Positions 44,978 to 55,718 of a DNA stretch of 64,000 nt are shown here, in pieces. Under the pieces are notes generated by a model, which was not told the DNA's origin, did no database searches, and saw only the letters and a program-made list of their open reading frames with translations. Both the position numbers and the translations under genes were made by a program. Each line of letters begins with the position of its first letter. The first letter of the stretch is position 1. The DNA comes from Rhizobium ruizarguesonis. Lineage in GTDB: Bacteria > Pseudomonadota > Alphaproteobacteria > Rhizobiales > Rhizobiaceae. The stretch is from the NCBI RefSeq assembly GCF_012349115.1, contig NZ_PQIG01000084.1, forward strand, positions 1 to 64,000. The letters run 5' to 3'.

Positions 44978-47900
44978 CGCCGCCCTCTTCCGTTTCGGCC
45001 GTCGACCATTCGGAGACGCGGGCAAGATGATCGTAGTCGCCGCCGAAATCGAATTGCTGGGCCGGGATCAGCCGCGAGGTAAAGCCCCTTTCGTTGGATT
45101 GCAGCAATCCTACGAACTTGACCAGCTGGTCGATCGATTCGGCGGCGAGATCCATCGCCGATCTGGCCTTGTCGCTGCGCGCTGAGCTCTCGTTGTTGAC
45201 GGTATCGACTTGGAAGCGGCTCCCGGGTCGCAGACGCACATAGAGAAGATCCTGCGGCACCAGGCTGCCGGCATCGCGGAAGGCGCCGGCACTCAAGGCT
45301 GCCGCTTCGAGCGCAAGCTGGGGATCGAGAAGCACACGCGCCTGCGCCGGCGAGGGATTGTAGCCGGTCTTGTAGTCGATGATGTCTGCCGAGTTTGGTC
45401 CTGTTGTGTCAATCCGGTCTGCGACACCAGTGAGCCGGATATTGATCGACTCCAGCTCCATGCCGCCCCGTACTTCCGTCAGCGTCTTCAGGATGCCATG
45501 TCGCCGTCCGGCCTCCCATTCGAGGAAGGCCCGGGCCACCTCGCGAAAGCGCGGTCGCCACACGGCATCGATATGCGGTGGCAGCCGCTCAAGGTCGAAA
45601 AGATCAGAAAGAATGCGCTCCATCGCCGCTGCCGCATCAAGCGTCCCGGCGATGTGAGCCTCGCGTATGAACCGGTCGATGATCTTGTGGTAGAGCGTTC
45701 CGCGTTCGGCCGCCCCTGGATCACGATTGAACGCGTCGACCGGGTCAAGCCGCAGGACACGGCGGGCATAGATGGCATAGGGATCACGGCGCAGCCGGCC
45801 GACTTCGCTGAAGGAATAGGATTTCGGCTGTAGTGCCAGCGGCGGTTTCGGCGAGGGTCGCTGCGCCGGCGTCTGATCATCTCCCCGATCGATGAGACCG
45901 GCCCATTGCAGGAACCGGTTGCCGCGTTCCTTCAATTCCGCTTCGAACGCCTCTCCGCCGAGCGCCAGCAGCCGCTGCAGCCAACGCGAGGCGACGGTCG
46001 GCGTTGAACCCTGGCGCAGCGCACGCGAATAGATCAGATGGCGGGTGCCGCTCGCCATCTCGAAATCATGCGCCAGCTGGCCGATGCGCCGTTCCGGCGG
46101 CTCGAGGCCGATCTCCGTCTTCATCATGCGCGGAATGAAGGGATTATTGGCGGTCTGCCCTGGCCAGGTGCCCTCGTTCAGGCCGCCGACGATCAGCGTA
46201 TCGACGCTCTGCAGGCGGGCTTCCAGCGTGCCGAAGATGAAGAGCCTGGGATGGCTGAGCGCACGTGGCTTCACCGCATGACCGGCGGCCAGTGCGGCCA
46301 TGATGTCGATCCATTGCGGACCGTCGGCCTCCATCTGGCCATCCGTGTCGATCACTTCACTGAGCAGGGCGGCGAGTGCATCTCCCGCTTCATTCGACCA
46401 GAGATCGGCGAGATTGCCGTGCGGATCGACCGCGACCGCTTCCAGCGAACGGCCGGTGCGCTCGGCCCATTCGGACAATGTGAAGCTCACTGTTCTTCTG
46501 CGATCTTCCGGCCGGTGCCGCATCAGCGCCGAAGCCAGCGGCTCGGTCGCCTGTGCGACCCGCCGAGCAAGGTCGTATGCGGCGTCGGCTGCATCGGGCG
46601 AAAGCGCCTTTCGCCATTGCGGCGCGTGCCTGTCCAGCGCCTGTTCGGCAAGTTGGTGAGTGAGCAGCGGCTCGAGCGTGCTGATGTCCACCTCGACCAC
46701 GCCGCCGCGCAGAGCCAGCAGCTCCAGGACTTCGGTAGCGGAAATCAGTGCGTCGCGTTCCAGGCCGAAGCGGGCAAGCGGATGTTTGAGCAAAGAGACG
46801 ATCGCTACCGGATCGCCCGGTCGCAGCGCTGCCTCGAGCAGCAATTGCAGCAAGGTGCCTTGCGGCATGGCCGCAAGCGGTGTACCCGCCGAATCATCGG
46901 CGAGGATGCCGAAGCGGGAAAGCTCGGCCATGACCCGCCGGGCGAGATTGCGGTCCGGGGTTATGAGTGCTGCCCGGCTCTCGCCGTCCTGTCCCGGCCT
47001 CTCCAGTGCAAGCCGGAGCGCGATGGCAATCGCGGTTGCTTCCTCGCGCTCGTTGGCGGCTTCGATCAACGAAACATCGGCGAAGGCTGAAGACAGGGCG
47101 CCCCCCGGCAGATCGCTCTTCCAGGCCCCCCAATCACTGGTCGCCTCCGCCGGGGCGAAGGCCCGAGACAGGATTTCGGCGCGCCGGTCAAGATCGGCTC
47201 CCGATGTGTCGAGGAGCGCGACGTCGGCACGCGCCAGCTTCAGCCGCTTGAGCAGCGACGACAGGCCAAACTGCGGATGGCTTCGGCTTGCGGGATTGGT
47301 ATGTTGGCCTGGCGCCGGTTCCGGCGCGACCATTTGCCAGTGCTGCTCGGACATGGAGAGATCAAGACCCGGAAGCACGATCACGCCTTCGGGCAGATTG
47401 GCGACGGCGGCGATGAGATCGGCGGTGGCGGGAAGGGAGCCAGTCGAACCGGCGATGATGATCGGTCCAGCGGGTTTCGTTGCCGAAAGCCGGCTTGCTT
47501 CGGCCCGGAGAATGGCGTTTCTGTGCCGCGCCGGCGAGGATTTGCCGAGTTCGGACAGCCGTTCGGGCCAGAAGGCGCTGGCGATCTGCAGGAACTCGGC
47601 CGTCAACTGCCACCAGGCGGCATAATCGCCGGTGTCGAGTTTCGACAGTTCCGACCAGTCGAGATCCTCGGTCTCGATGGAATCGATCAGCTCCGCAAGG
47701 TTGCGGGCGAGCCAGATCGCATCCGCCGGACTTGCGGGCGCAGCCAGCGGCGAGTCTGAATGAATGTGGCGGACGATCTCCGGCAGTTTGTTTCGCCAGG
47801 CGAGGATCAGACGCGCAAGCTCCAGCAGACGGGCGGTATTTGACAGCGGCTGGGCGAGATCGATCGTTGCCGGCAACGCCTCGTCGAAATAGCCGCTATC

Positions 47901-48161
47901 ATCATCGGTTTCGCCGAGGGGACGGATAACCGGCAGGATCGCTGAGCGGCCGCCGAGCAGATCGACGAATTCGGACCGCAGCACACGCACGGCGCGCCGG
48001 GTCGGCAGGTAGATCGTCACCCTGGCAAGCGATAGCGGATCATCGGCCTTGTGCCGGAAAAGTGGCGTCAATCGGCCGTCGCAAAGCGTCGTCGCCAGCG
48101 TTTTCAGGAAAGAGAGGCCCGCCGGGATTGTCAGGATGCGTGGCTGGTGGCGCTCCACCAT
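44970..48161 (-). CDS. addB: AddB nuclease subunit
   Basis: A 1063-residue alphaproteobacterial AddB, partner of AddA. The C-terminal RecB-like nuclease shows in SFSEVGRLRRDPYAIYARRV, LTGVADRIDTT and ADIIDYKTGYNPSPAQ. The N-terminus IPAGLSFLKTLATTL has no Walker A, so, unlike the B. subtilis protein, it lacks the ATP site. Only one cysteine (C27) occurs in the whole protein, so the four cysteines that hold the iron-sulphur cluster in B. subtilis AddB are missing too. It lies 3 bases after murU and overlaps addA. Confidence 0.95.
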   Translation of the reverse strand: MVERHQPRILTIPAGLSFLKTLATTLCDGRLTPLFRHKADDPLSLARVTIYLPTRRAVRVLRSEFVDLLGGRSAILPVIRPLGETDDDSGYFDEALPATIDLAQPLSNTARLLELARLILAWRNKLPEIVRHIHSDSPLAAPASPADAIWLARNLAELIDSIETEDLDWSELSKLDTGDYAAWWQLTAEFLQIASAFWPERLSELGKSSPARHRNAILRAEASRLSATKPAGPIIIAGSTGSLPATADLIAAVANLPEGVIVLPGLDLSMSEQHWQMVAPEPAPGQHTNPASRSHPQFGLSSLLKRLKLARADVALLDTSGADLDRRAEILSRAFAPAEATSDWGAWKSDLPGGALSSAFADVSLIEAANEREEATAIAIALRLALERPGQDGESRAALITPDRNLARRVMAELSRFGILADDSAGTPLAAMPQGTLLQLLLEAALRPGDPVAIVSLLKHPLARFGLERDALISATEVLELLALRGGVVEVDISTLEPLLTHQLAEQALDRHAPQWRKALSPDAADAAYDLARRVAQATEPLASALMRHRPEDRRRTVSFTLSEWAERTGRSLEAVAVDPHGNLADLWSNEAGDALAALLSEVIDTDGQMEADGPQWIDIMAALAAGHAVKPRALSHPRLFIFGTLEARLQSVDTLIVGGLNEGTWPGQTANNPFIPRMMKTEIGLEPPERRIGQLAHDFEMASGTRHLIYSRALRQGSTPTVASRWLQRLLALGGEAFEAELKERGNRFLQWAGLIDRGDDQTPAQRPSPKPPLALQPKSYSFSEVGRLRRDPYAIYARRVLRLDPVDAFNRDPGAAERGTLYHKIIDRFIREAHIAGTLDAAAAMERILSDLFDLERLPPHIDAVWRPRFREVARAFLEWEAGRRHGILKTLTEVRGGMELESINIRLTGVADRIDTTGPNSADIIDYKTGYNPSPAQARVLLDPQLALEAAALSAGAFRDAGSLVPQDLLYVRLRPGSRFQVDTVNNESSARSDKARSAMDLAAESIDQLVKFVGLLQSNERGFTSRLIPAQQFDFGGDYDHLARVSEWSTAETEEGGDE

Positions 48162-48164
48162 GGC

Positions 48165-48896
48165 TTACGCGAACGTCCGCAATCGCCGGATCGTTTCCTC
48201 TGCCTCGCCGATCGCGTCGGGCGTGCCGACCGTCAGCCAGTGGCCTTCGAGCACGATGCCGAAAAGCCGTCCGCGCGCGATCGCCTTATCGAAATAGATA
48301 TTGAGGTTGAAAGCACCCTTCGGTGCATCGTCGAGCAACGACGGGTTCATGACGATCGCTCCGGCATAGACGACGGGATGGGACGGATCATCACGATAAC
48401 GCGTCAGCCGGCCATCGGTTGCGAGGCTGAAGTCGTTCTTGCCGTTGTGACCCGTCGTATCCTCGATCCCAACACAAAGCAGCGCCATATCCATGCGTTC
48501 GGCATCGAAGAATCCGGCTAAGCGTTGTAGATTCGTCGGCCGCCCCGGCTGTTCGCCGATCCAGAAGAGATCGGCATTCATGACGAAGATATTGTCGCGG
48601 CTAAGCAGCCTCAGCCCCTTCGCCAGCCCGCCGCCGGAATTCATCAGCGCGTCCCGCTCGTCTGATATGACGATGTCGAGGCCGTGATAATTCCCGAGAT
48701 GTTCGAGCATCTGGTCGGCGTGGTGGTGAACGTTGACGACGGCGCGTTCGATACCGGCCGCCACCAGCGAATCCAGCGCGTAGTCAATCATCGGCTTGCC
48801 GTCGATCTTCACCAACGGCTTCGGGATCGTGTCGGTGATCGGGCGCATGCGGGTTCCGAGACCCGCGGCCAGTACCATGGCTTGTCTGATGGTCAT
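48165..48896 (-). CDS. murU: MurNAc-1-phosphate uridylyltransferase-like nucleotidyltransferase
   Basis: A 243-residue sugar-1-phosphate nucleotidyltransferase. AMVLAAGLGTRMRPITDTIP (6-25) is the nucleotide-binding motif; YALDSLVAAGIERAVVNVHH, NSGGGLAKGLRLL, and the VYAGAIVMNPSLL block fit MurU. MurU makes UDP-MurNAc from MurNAc-1-P in a cell-wall recycling route that bypasses de novo synthesis. The adjacent kinase half of the tsaE fusion (13 bases upstream) is the expected AmgK partner, which favours this over other sugar nucleotidyltransferases. Biochemical substrate remains an inference. Confidence 0.85.
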   Translation of the reverse strand: MTIRQAMVLAAGLGTRMRPITDTIPKPLVKIDGKPMIDYALDSLVAAGIERAVVNVHHHADQMLEHLGNYHGLDIVISDERDALMNSGGGLAKGLRLLSRDNIFVMNADLFWIGEQPGRPTNLQRLAGFFDAERMDMALLCVGIEDTTGHNGKNDFSLATDGRLTRYRDDPSHPVVYAGAIVMNPSLLDDAPKGAFNLNIYFDKAIARGRLFGIVLEGHWLTVGTPDAIGEAEETIRRLRTFA

Positions 48897-48909
48897 TCTG
48901 ATCCGGAAC

Positions 48910-50421
48910 TTATGATTCGCTCTGGCCTATTCCAGCCCTTGCGCACCAATCGCGCAAGGGGGCAAGCGTTTCATGCTCAAGCGCGACGTTTAGATAGGAA
49001 AGCGTCCGCGGCATATGTTTCAGATAGCCCGGCTTGCCGTCGCGCTGCAAAAGGCGCACCCAAAGACCGGCAAGCTTGCAATTGCGCTGCGCCGACATGA
49101 TTGCCCAGGCCTTCATGAACCCGGCTTCGTCGAAACCGCCCTGCGCGCGGCGAAGCCCCAGATAATCATCCATCAGCTGCCGGAAAAGCTCCGGCTCGAT
49201 TGTTACGCGCGCATCCTGGACGATCGAGGCAAGGTCATAAGCCGTGGGGCCGATCATCGCGTCTTGGAAATCAATAAGGCCGATCTTGCGAATACCGCTT
49301 TCATGTTCGCGCCAGATGATGTTCGGCGAATGGAAGTCGCGCAGCAACAAATTCGTTTCAGCCGATTGCAACTCGTCGATCAAATGGTCCCAGATCGCGA
49401 GATACTCCTCGCGCTCGGCATCCGTGGGTGCCGTACCGCGCTTCCAGGCAACATGCCAGTCGAGCACAAGTTGCACTTCCATCTTCATCGCCGTGCGATC
49501 GAAGTCCGGAATGTGATGCGTGTGTGTGGCAGAAACCGGAATATCCTGCGGGATCTGCATGGAATGAAGATGGGCAAGGCAGGTGACGCTTTGCCGGTAA
49601 CGCTCGGCGATTGGCTGTCCGTCTTCATCGAGCACACTTGCCGCGCCGAGATCCTCGATCAGCAGGATGCCTTGCTCATAGTCGACCCTATAAATCTCCG
49701 GCGTCGCAAAACCCCGCTCGCGCAACGCATCAGCAATCGCAACGAAAGGATAAGCGTTCTGTGCCAGATGCGCGACTTTGGGATAGGGCTTGCCGTCATA
49801 CACCGGCGGTCCTTCGGGATGCGGCCGCCAATCCATGAGTATTTTTTGCGGAGCACCGCTCGAATAGACATATTCGTAGGCGCGCAGCGAGGCATCGCCG
49901 GTCAGGAAGCGGCGTTTGGCATCCGGATAGCCGGCATCGTCGAGGAACTCGCGGATCGCCAGAACGCGGCGGATGCGCGAAGCCTGCGCGCCGGTGGCTC
50001 CGATCGTCGCCCGGCGGCCATTGCCCTCATGTACCAGCGTTAGCGCGATGCGCTCCGCGGGCAGTTCGCTCTCGGCCATCTCAGGCCATTCGACGAGACA
50101 GATACCGTTCTGCAGGGCCTCGTCGAAGCCAAGCTCGGTCAGTTCGGCAGGATCGGCGAGCCGGTAGAGATCGAAATGCGAAACGGCAATGCGCAGGTCG
50201 TAGGATTGCACCAGCGTGAAGGTCGGGCTCGGGACCTCGAGCCCCTCGTCATCGGCCATGGCGCGCAAGATCGCGCGGGCGAGCGAGGATTTCCCCGCGC
50301 CGAGATCGCCGGAAAGGGCAAGGCAATCGCCGGCTTTCAGGGCCAGCGCCAGGTCTTCGCCGAGGCGGACGGTAGCCGCCTCGTCCTTCAGGAACAGCGA
50401 GATCGCATCACTGGTCGTCAT
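48910..50421 (-). CDS. TsaE - anomeric sugar kinase (AmgK-like) fusion
   Basis: A 503-residue two-domain protein. Residues about 1-150 are TsaE, the P-loop ATPase of tRNA t6A synthesis (Walker A SGDLGAGKSSLA at 37-48, SPTFTLVQSYDL, HFDLYRL, EWPEM). Residues about 155-500 are an aminoglycoside phosphotransferase-fold kinase (LTGDASLRAYEYV, LIEDLG, the catalytic LLLRDFHSPNIIW, metal-binding GLIDFQDAMIGP), fitting AmgK, which phosphorylates MurNAc/GlcNAc at the anomeric carbon. There is no stop or frameshift between the parts. divL lies directly upstream and overlaps by 4 bases; murU follows. Confidence 0.92.
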   Translation of the reverse strand: MTTSDAISLFLKDEAATVRLGEDLALALKAGDCLALSGDLGAGKSSLARAILRAMADDEGLEVPSPTFTLVQSYDLRIAVSHFDLYRLADPAELTELGFDEALQNGICLVEWPEMAESELPAERIALTLVHEGNGRRATIGATGAQASRIRRVLAIREFLDDAGYPDAKRRFLTGDASLRAYEYVYSSGAPQKILMDWRPHPEGPPVYDGKPYPKVAHLAQNAYPFVAIADALRERGFATPEIYRVDYEQGILLIEDLGAASVLDEDGQPIAERYRQSVTCLAHLHSMQIPQDIPVSATHTHHIPDFDRTAMKMEVQLVLDWHVAWKRGTAPTDAEREEYLAIWDHLIDELQSAETNLLLRDFHSPNIIWREHESGIRKIGLIDFQDAMIGPTAYDLASIVQDARVTIEPELFRQLMDDYLGLRRAQGGFDEAGFMKAWAIMSAQRNCKLAGLWVRLLQRDGKPGYLKHMPRTLSYLNVALEHETLAPLRDWCARAGIGQSES

Positions 50422-53003
50422 TCGGCGGCGGCGGAATGCGGTACATTGACCGAGGGGATACGGCAGATGACAGTCGTGCCCTTGCCGGGCTCGCTGTCGA
50501 TCGTCACGTCGCCATGATGCAGGCTGACAAAGCTGTCGACGATCGAGAGGCCGAGGCCGGCGCCGCCGCGTTTGCCGCTTTTCGCCCCCGTGGCAAAGCG
50601 GTCGAAGACGGTCGCGATCATGTCAGGTGAGATGCCGGGGCCGCGATCGCTGACGGAGAAAACGAAATCCGTGCCTTCGCGATGGCATTCCAGCGAGATC
50701 GAAGTGCCTTCGGGCGAGAAATTCGCCGCATTGGAAAGAAGCTTCAGAAGGATCTGCTTCAGCCGCTGTGGATCGGCAACGATTGAGCCGAGATAGGCGG
50801 GTGCAGTGATTTCAAGCGCCACGCCGCTTTCGTGGAGGCGATCTGCGATCTGCATCGAGACGTCGTCGAGCAGGTCGTTGAGATCGATATCCGCATAATT
50901 GAGGCGCATGATGCCGGCATCGACGGTCGCAAGGTCGAGAATGTCGTTGACGAGCGTCAGGAGAACGGAGGACGAGGTCGAGATATGGTCGATATATTCA
51001 GCCTGCCGTTCGCTCAAGGGCCCGACGCCCGGCGTGCGCAGGAGATCGGTGAAGCCGATGATGTTGGTCAGCGGTGAGCGCAGCTCGTAGGACACATGCT
51101 GGACGAAATCGTTCTTCAGCTCGTCGGCCTTGCGCAGCGCTTCGTTCTTCTCGGTCAGCGCGCGCTCGGCACGCACACTGTCCGTCATGTTGACGAAGGT
51201 CAGCATACTCTGCGCGTTCGGCAGCGGGATAACGGCGTAGTCGAGCACGAGGCCGGAGAAGAGTTCCAGCGTCCCCTGGCCCGAGCGGCGTTCGTCGTCG
51301 AAGCTGGTGATCAGTTCCGCGAAGGCTTTCCAGCCGTCCGGCCGGTCATAGGACGGCGCGCAGGCCTCGCCCAGCGCACGGATATGAGTGCCGGGCTTGG
51401 CTTCGGTTTCGGTGATCCCCCAGAGCGCCCGGAAGGCCGGGTTCGAAAGGCGGATGCGTCCGTCAGGGCCGAACACCGCGACACCTTCGGAAAGGTGGTC
51501 GATCGTTTCGCCCTGCACCTTGACCAGCGTGTTGTAGCGCGTTTCGAGATCGACCTGCTCGGTCAGGTTCTCGAACACCCAGGTGGCGCCACCCTGCGGA
51601 TGTGCGGTCGCGAAGACGCGCAGTGTCTGCCCGTTCGGCAGGTGCCAGAGATCGGATTGCGTGTCGAGCGCGCGATAGACGGAAAGCGCGGCTTCCTTCC
51701 AGCTTTTCCAGTTGAGCTGGTCCGGCAGCTTCTTGGCAGCCCGGAGCCGCTCGAGCAGCTCGCTATTGTCAGGCCGGCCTTCGAGGAAGGCGATATCCAG
51801 TTGCCAGAGCGCGACGAAAGCCTGATTGTAGAATTGCAGGCGGCGGTCGCCGTCGAAGATGGCAACGGGCGTGGCAAGATGATCGAGCGTTTCGGCATGG
51901 CTCTTCAGCGTCCGTTCCAGCTCGGCGCGCACCGCCTCTATGTCGGACACATCGATCGCGATGCCGGCCGAGCCGCCGGGAACCCTGACGTCGACGACGT
52001 CGAAGAATGTGCGGTTGCCGTGCACGACCGTCGAAATCTTGTCGTGGAAGGGCGATTCCGGCGTCGTCGTCGCGCGAATGCGTTCGCGCGCCACGGTCGT
52101 CAACATCTCGCGACCTTCATTGATCGCCTGCTGCGGCGATCGCGCCTCGACCGCCTCGCCATAGGCCTGGTTGACCCAGGTGAGGCGGCCCACCGGGTCG
52201 CGCTGCCAGGCCGGCATGTCGATCGCGTCGAGCATGGTCTGGAAGGCCGAGATCGAGGTCATCAGCCGGTCGCGCTCGATCCTGAGTTCTGCCAGCTCGG
52301 CGCGCAGATTGTTGAGCGCGACGAAACGGACGAAAGCACGCCCGCCGGAAACCCGGCCTTGCGCCTCGAGGATTTCGTCACGGATGGTTTCGACCACCAT
52401 GTCGAAGCTCTGCGCCTCGTCGCGCAGCCGATCGATCGCTTTTTCCAGCTCGGAAGCCGAGCGTGATTTCAGCCATAGGCCGAAGGCCAGGAATTCGCCG
52501 TCTTGCGGCGCGCCGGTTTCAGGCGGAAGTTGGCCGAGCAGTTCGGGACGCGCGTTGCCGTCCCAGATGACGATCCGCCGGTTTTTGTCGGCGATCAGAG
52601 CCTGGTATTGCGAAATGCGCTGTTGGGCATCGGAGAGTGCCGAGCGAATTTCCCGGCTCTCGTTTTCCAGGTTGCCGCGCTGGCGCACGAGCCACAGCGT
52701 CGACAGCAGTGCTGCCGATATGACGCCGATGACGACGGAAACACCGACGACCTGCGAGGATGTGAAGAGGTGGGCAGAGGCTGCCGCCTGCTGCTCCCCC
52801 TGGGCCAGAACCGGCCGCGCCAGCGCGGCAAGCGCCGTGCCGGCGGCGCAGCTTTTCAGGAAGCGCGCCAATAGTCCGTGCTCTTGCTTCGTGGCCTCGT
52901 GTGCCGTTGCAGATTTATATCCTTGGCCTGCCATGAGCGGGCGGCGATCGGCGCGAGCGCCATCATCCGCCTGACCGGGCAGGCTGCTTTTCATTTCCGA
53001 CAT
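50418..53003 (-). CDS. divL: cell-cycle sensor kinase homologue DivL (Tyr at the phospho-acceptor site)
   Basis: An 861-residue membrane histidine-kinase-like protein. N-terminal TM segment (LFTSSQVVGVSVVIGVISAA; about 80-105), coiled coil, PAS domains (about 250-360, 370-470, 490-600), DHp domain and HATPase (NAANFSPEG, DRGPGIS, GGAGLGLSIV). The H-box reads QHVSYELRSPLTNI: tyrosine 639 (codon TAC, plus-strand 51087-51089) replaces the phospho-histidine. This Tyr is the hallmark of DivL, which in Caulobacter controls CckA and hence CtrA. ATG at 53003 with GGAG upstream is preferred; a TTG 24 bases upstream is the alternative. Confidence 0.92.
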   Translation of the reverse strand: MSEMKSSLPGQADDGARADRRPLMAGQGYKSATAHEATKQEHGLLARFLKSCAAGTALAALARPVLAQGEQQAAASAHLFTSSQVVGVSVVIGVISAALLSTLWLVRQRGNLENESREIRSALSDAQQRISQYQALIADKNRRIVIWDGNARPELLGQLPPETGAPQDGEFLAFGLWLKSRSASELEKAIDRLRDEAQSFDMVVETIRDEILEAQGRVSGGRAFVRFVALNNLRAELAELRIERDRLMTSISAFQTMLDAIDMPAWQRDPVGRLTWVNQAYGEAVEARSPQQAINEGREMLTTVARERIRATTTPESPFHDKISTVVHGNRTFFDVVDVRVPGGSAGIAIDVSDIEAVRAELERTLKSHAETLDHLATPVAIFDGDRRLQFYNQAFVALWQLDIAFLEGRPDNSELLERLRAAKKLPDQLNWKSWKEAALSVYRALDTQSDLWHLPNGQTLRVFATAHPQGGATWVFENLTEQVDLETRYNTLVKVQGETIDHLSEGVAVFGPDGRIRLSNPAFRALWGITETEAKPGTHIRALGEACAPSYDRPDGWKAFAELITSFDDERRSGQGTLELFSGLVLDYAVIPLPNAQSMLTFVNMTDSVRAERALTEKNEALRKADELKNDFVQHVSYELRSPLTNIIGFTDLLRTPGVGPLSERQAEYIDHISTSSSVLLTLVNDILDLATVDAGIMRLNYADIDLNDLLDDVSMQIADRLHESGVALEITAPAYLGSIVADPQRLKQILLKLLSNAANFSPEGTSISLECHREGTDFVFSVSDRGPGISPDMIATVFDRFATGAKSGKRGGAGLGLSIVDSFVSLHHGDVTIDSEPGKGTTVICRIPSVNVPHSAAAE

Positions 53004-53141
53004 CCGCGGTATGTCTCCGTCCTTCAATGTGCCGCATTACGACAAGACATCCCATTTTCGCAGCGGTCGGACAGGGTCCGGCGCCACGAATCAAGTCTTA
53101 AAACAATACTTCGGAAGGGAATCGGCGGGAAGGGAGCGTCC

Positions 53142-53176
53142 AAAAAATAAGCCGCAGCATTTGTCAATGCTGCGGC
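53142..53176 (-). terminator. terminator after ahcY
   Basis: A 10-bp perfect stem (GCCGCAGCAT at 53151-53160 with ATGCTGCGGC at 53167-53176, loop TTGTCA). Read leftward it is followed by TTATTTTTTGG, so it terminates ahcY. Confidence 0.87.
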
Positions 53177-53206
53177 TTCTACATCTTGTGGATATTAACG
53201 ATCAGA

Positions 53207-54607
<1,401 letters not shown>

Positions 54608-54684
54608 AGAGGCCTCCAGGCTGAAAAACGTCTCAAAATTGGCGCAGGCGCGAAGATGATCGCGCGACGGATGGGCCGCGTGCT

Positions 54685-54790
54685 CATGCATCTCGCCGGA
54701 AAGTGTGCAGCGGTTCCGGGATAACGACATGCATAACAACAAGAGCTAAAGCGCATTGCATGAATCAAGTTCGATGCGACGTGCTTTAGC
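54685..54790. repeat. palindromic repeat, family 2, upstream of ahcY
   Basis: Palindrome ATGCATCTCG...CGACATGCAT (54687-54733) followed by GCTAAAGCGC...GTGCTTTAGC (54744-54790). It shares the AAGTGTGCAGCGGTT core with the 38541 copy. Confidence 0.8.
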
Positions 54791-54881
54791 GCACGGCATG
54801 TCCGCCGTTTAGCAGGCTTCGCCCGGGATGGCAATAAGGATATAAAGAAGTCTTTATATGTTTATATGAGCTCGCCGGCGC

Positions 54882-55157
54882 TCACATTTCTTCGCCGAAC
54901 CTGTTCTGGATCAGCTGATCCAGCGCCTCCAGCGCTTCCTCGGCCTGGCTGCCGCTCGCCGAGACCATGACGCTCGAGCCGGGGCTTGCCGCAAGCATCA
55001 TCAGCCCCATGATGGAGGTGCCGCCGACCGTCATCCCGTCCTTGGAAACGGTGATGGCGGCATCAAAGGTCTCGACCATCTGCACGAATTTGGCGGAAGC
55101 GCGCGCGTGAAGACCGCGCTTGTTGATGATGAGGAGTTCCCGGGAGAGCGATGTCAT
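54882..55157 (-). CDS. ptsH: HPr phosphocarrier protein
   Basis: A 91-residue HPr of the nitrogen-type or regulatory PTS. The phospho-histidine H17 lies in INKRGLHARASAKFVQ; the HprK-target serine lies in VGGTSIMGLMML. It passes phosphate from enzyme I to the EIIA encoded just upstream in the same run. No enzyme I or sugar-specific EIIB/C gene is in the window. It follows manX with 9 bases between. Confidence 0.95.
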   Translation of the reverse strand: MTSLSRELLIINKRGLHARASAKFVQMVETFDAAITVSKDGMTVGGTSIMGLMMLAASPGSSVMVSASGSQAEEALEALDQLIQNRFGEEM

Positions 55158-55166
55158 GAAGGCTCG

Positions 55167-55568
55167 TTATTTTCCGCTGAGCACACGGCTCGCGACATTG
55201 ATATATTTCCGCCCGGCTTCGGAAGCTTCCACCAGCGCCTTCTCCATGTTGTTCTCGCCGCGCACGCCGGCAAGCTTGATCAACATCGGCAGGTTGACAC
55301 CGGCAATGACTTCGGTATGGCCGCTGCTCATGACCGATATGGCAAGATTGGACGGCGTGCCGCCGAACATGTCGGTCAGGATGACGACGCCATGGCCATC
55401 ATCGGCACCGGAAACGGCTTCCAGAATGTCCTGCCGTCTCTGGTCCATGTCGTCTTCGGGGCCAATACAGACCGTCTCGATGAATTTCTGAGGACCGACG
55501 ACGTGCTCGACAGCATGACGAAACTCTTCAGCCAGCTTGCCATGAGTGACAAGCACAAGTCCGATCAT
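55167..55568 (-). CDS. manX: PTS mannose-type EIIA component
   Basis: A 133-residue EIIA of the mannose family. The phospho-histidine lies in GLVLVTHGKLAEEF (H9 or H10); ILTDMFGGTPSNLAISVM and NLPMLIKLAGVRG are family blocks. In alphaproteobacteria this EIIA-Man acts with HPr and HprK in regulation, not in sugar import. ATG at 55568 fits the family start; an ATG at 55622 is not needed. It lies between hprK (150 bases upstream) and ptsH. Confidence 0.94.
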   Translation of the reverse strand: MIGLVLVTHGKLAEEFRHAVEHVVGPQKFIETVCIGPEDDMDQRRQDILEAVSGADDGHGVVILTDMFGGTPSNLAISVMSSGHTEVIAGVNLPMLIKLAGVRGENNMEKALVEASEAGRKYINVASRVLSGK

Positions 55569-55718
55569 GATATTACTGCTCCCATAGACGCAAACGGTGG
55601 ACCCAATATCGCAATGCAGCAATTACGTCCACCGGTGGGGGCACATCTTGGCTATGAAAAGCCGAAGTGCAAGATAAAAATGCGAATATATAAGGCAGAT
55701 TGACCAATCCGGAAGGCC

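Noticed and set aside
54608..54881. Possible SAM/SAH riboswitch upstream of ahcY
   Set aside because: The paired structure there is a family 2 repeat shared with unrelated genes, and no pseudoknot pattern of known SAM or SAH riboswitches was recognised.
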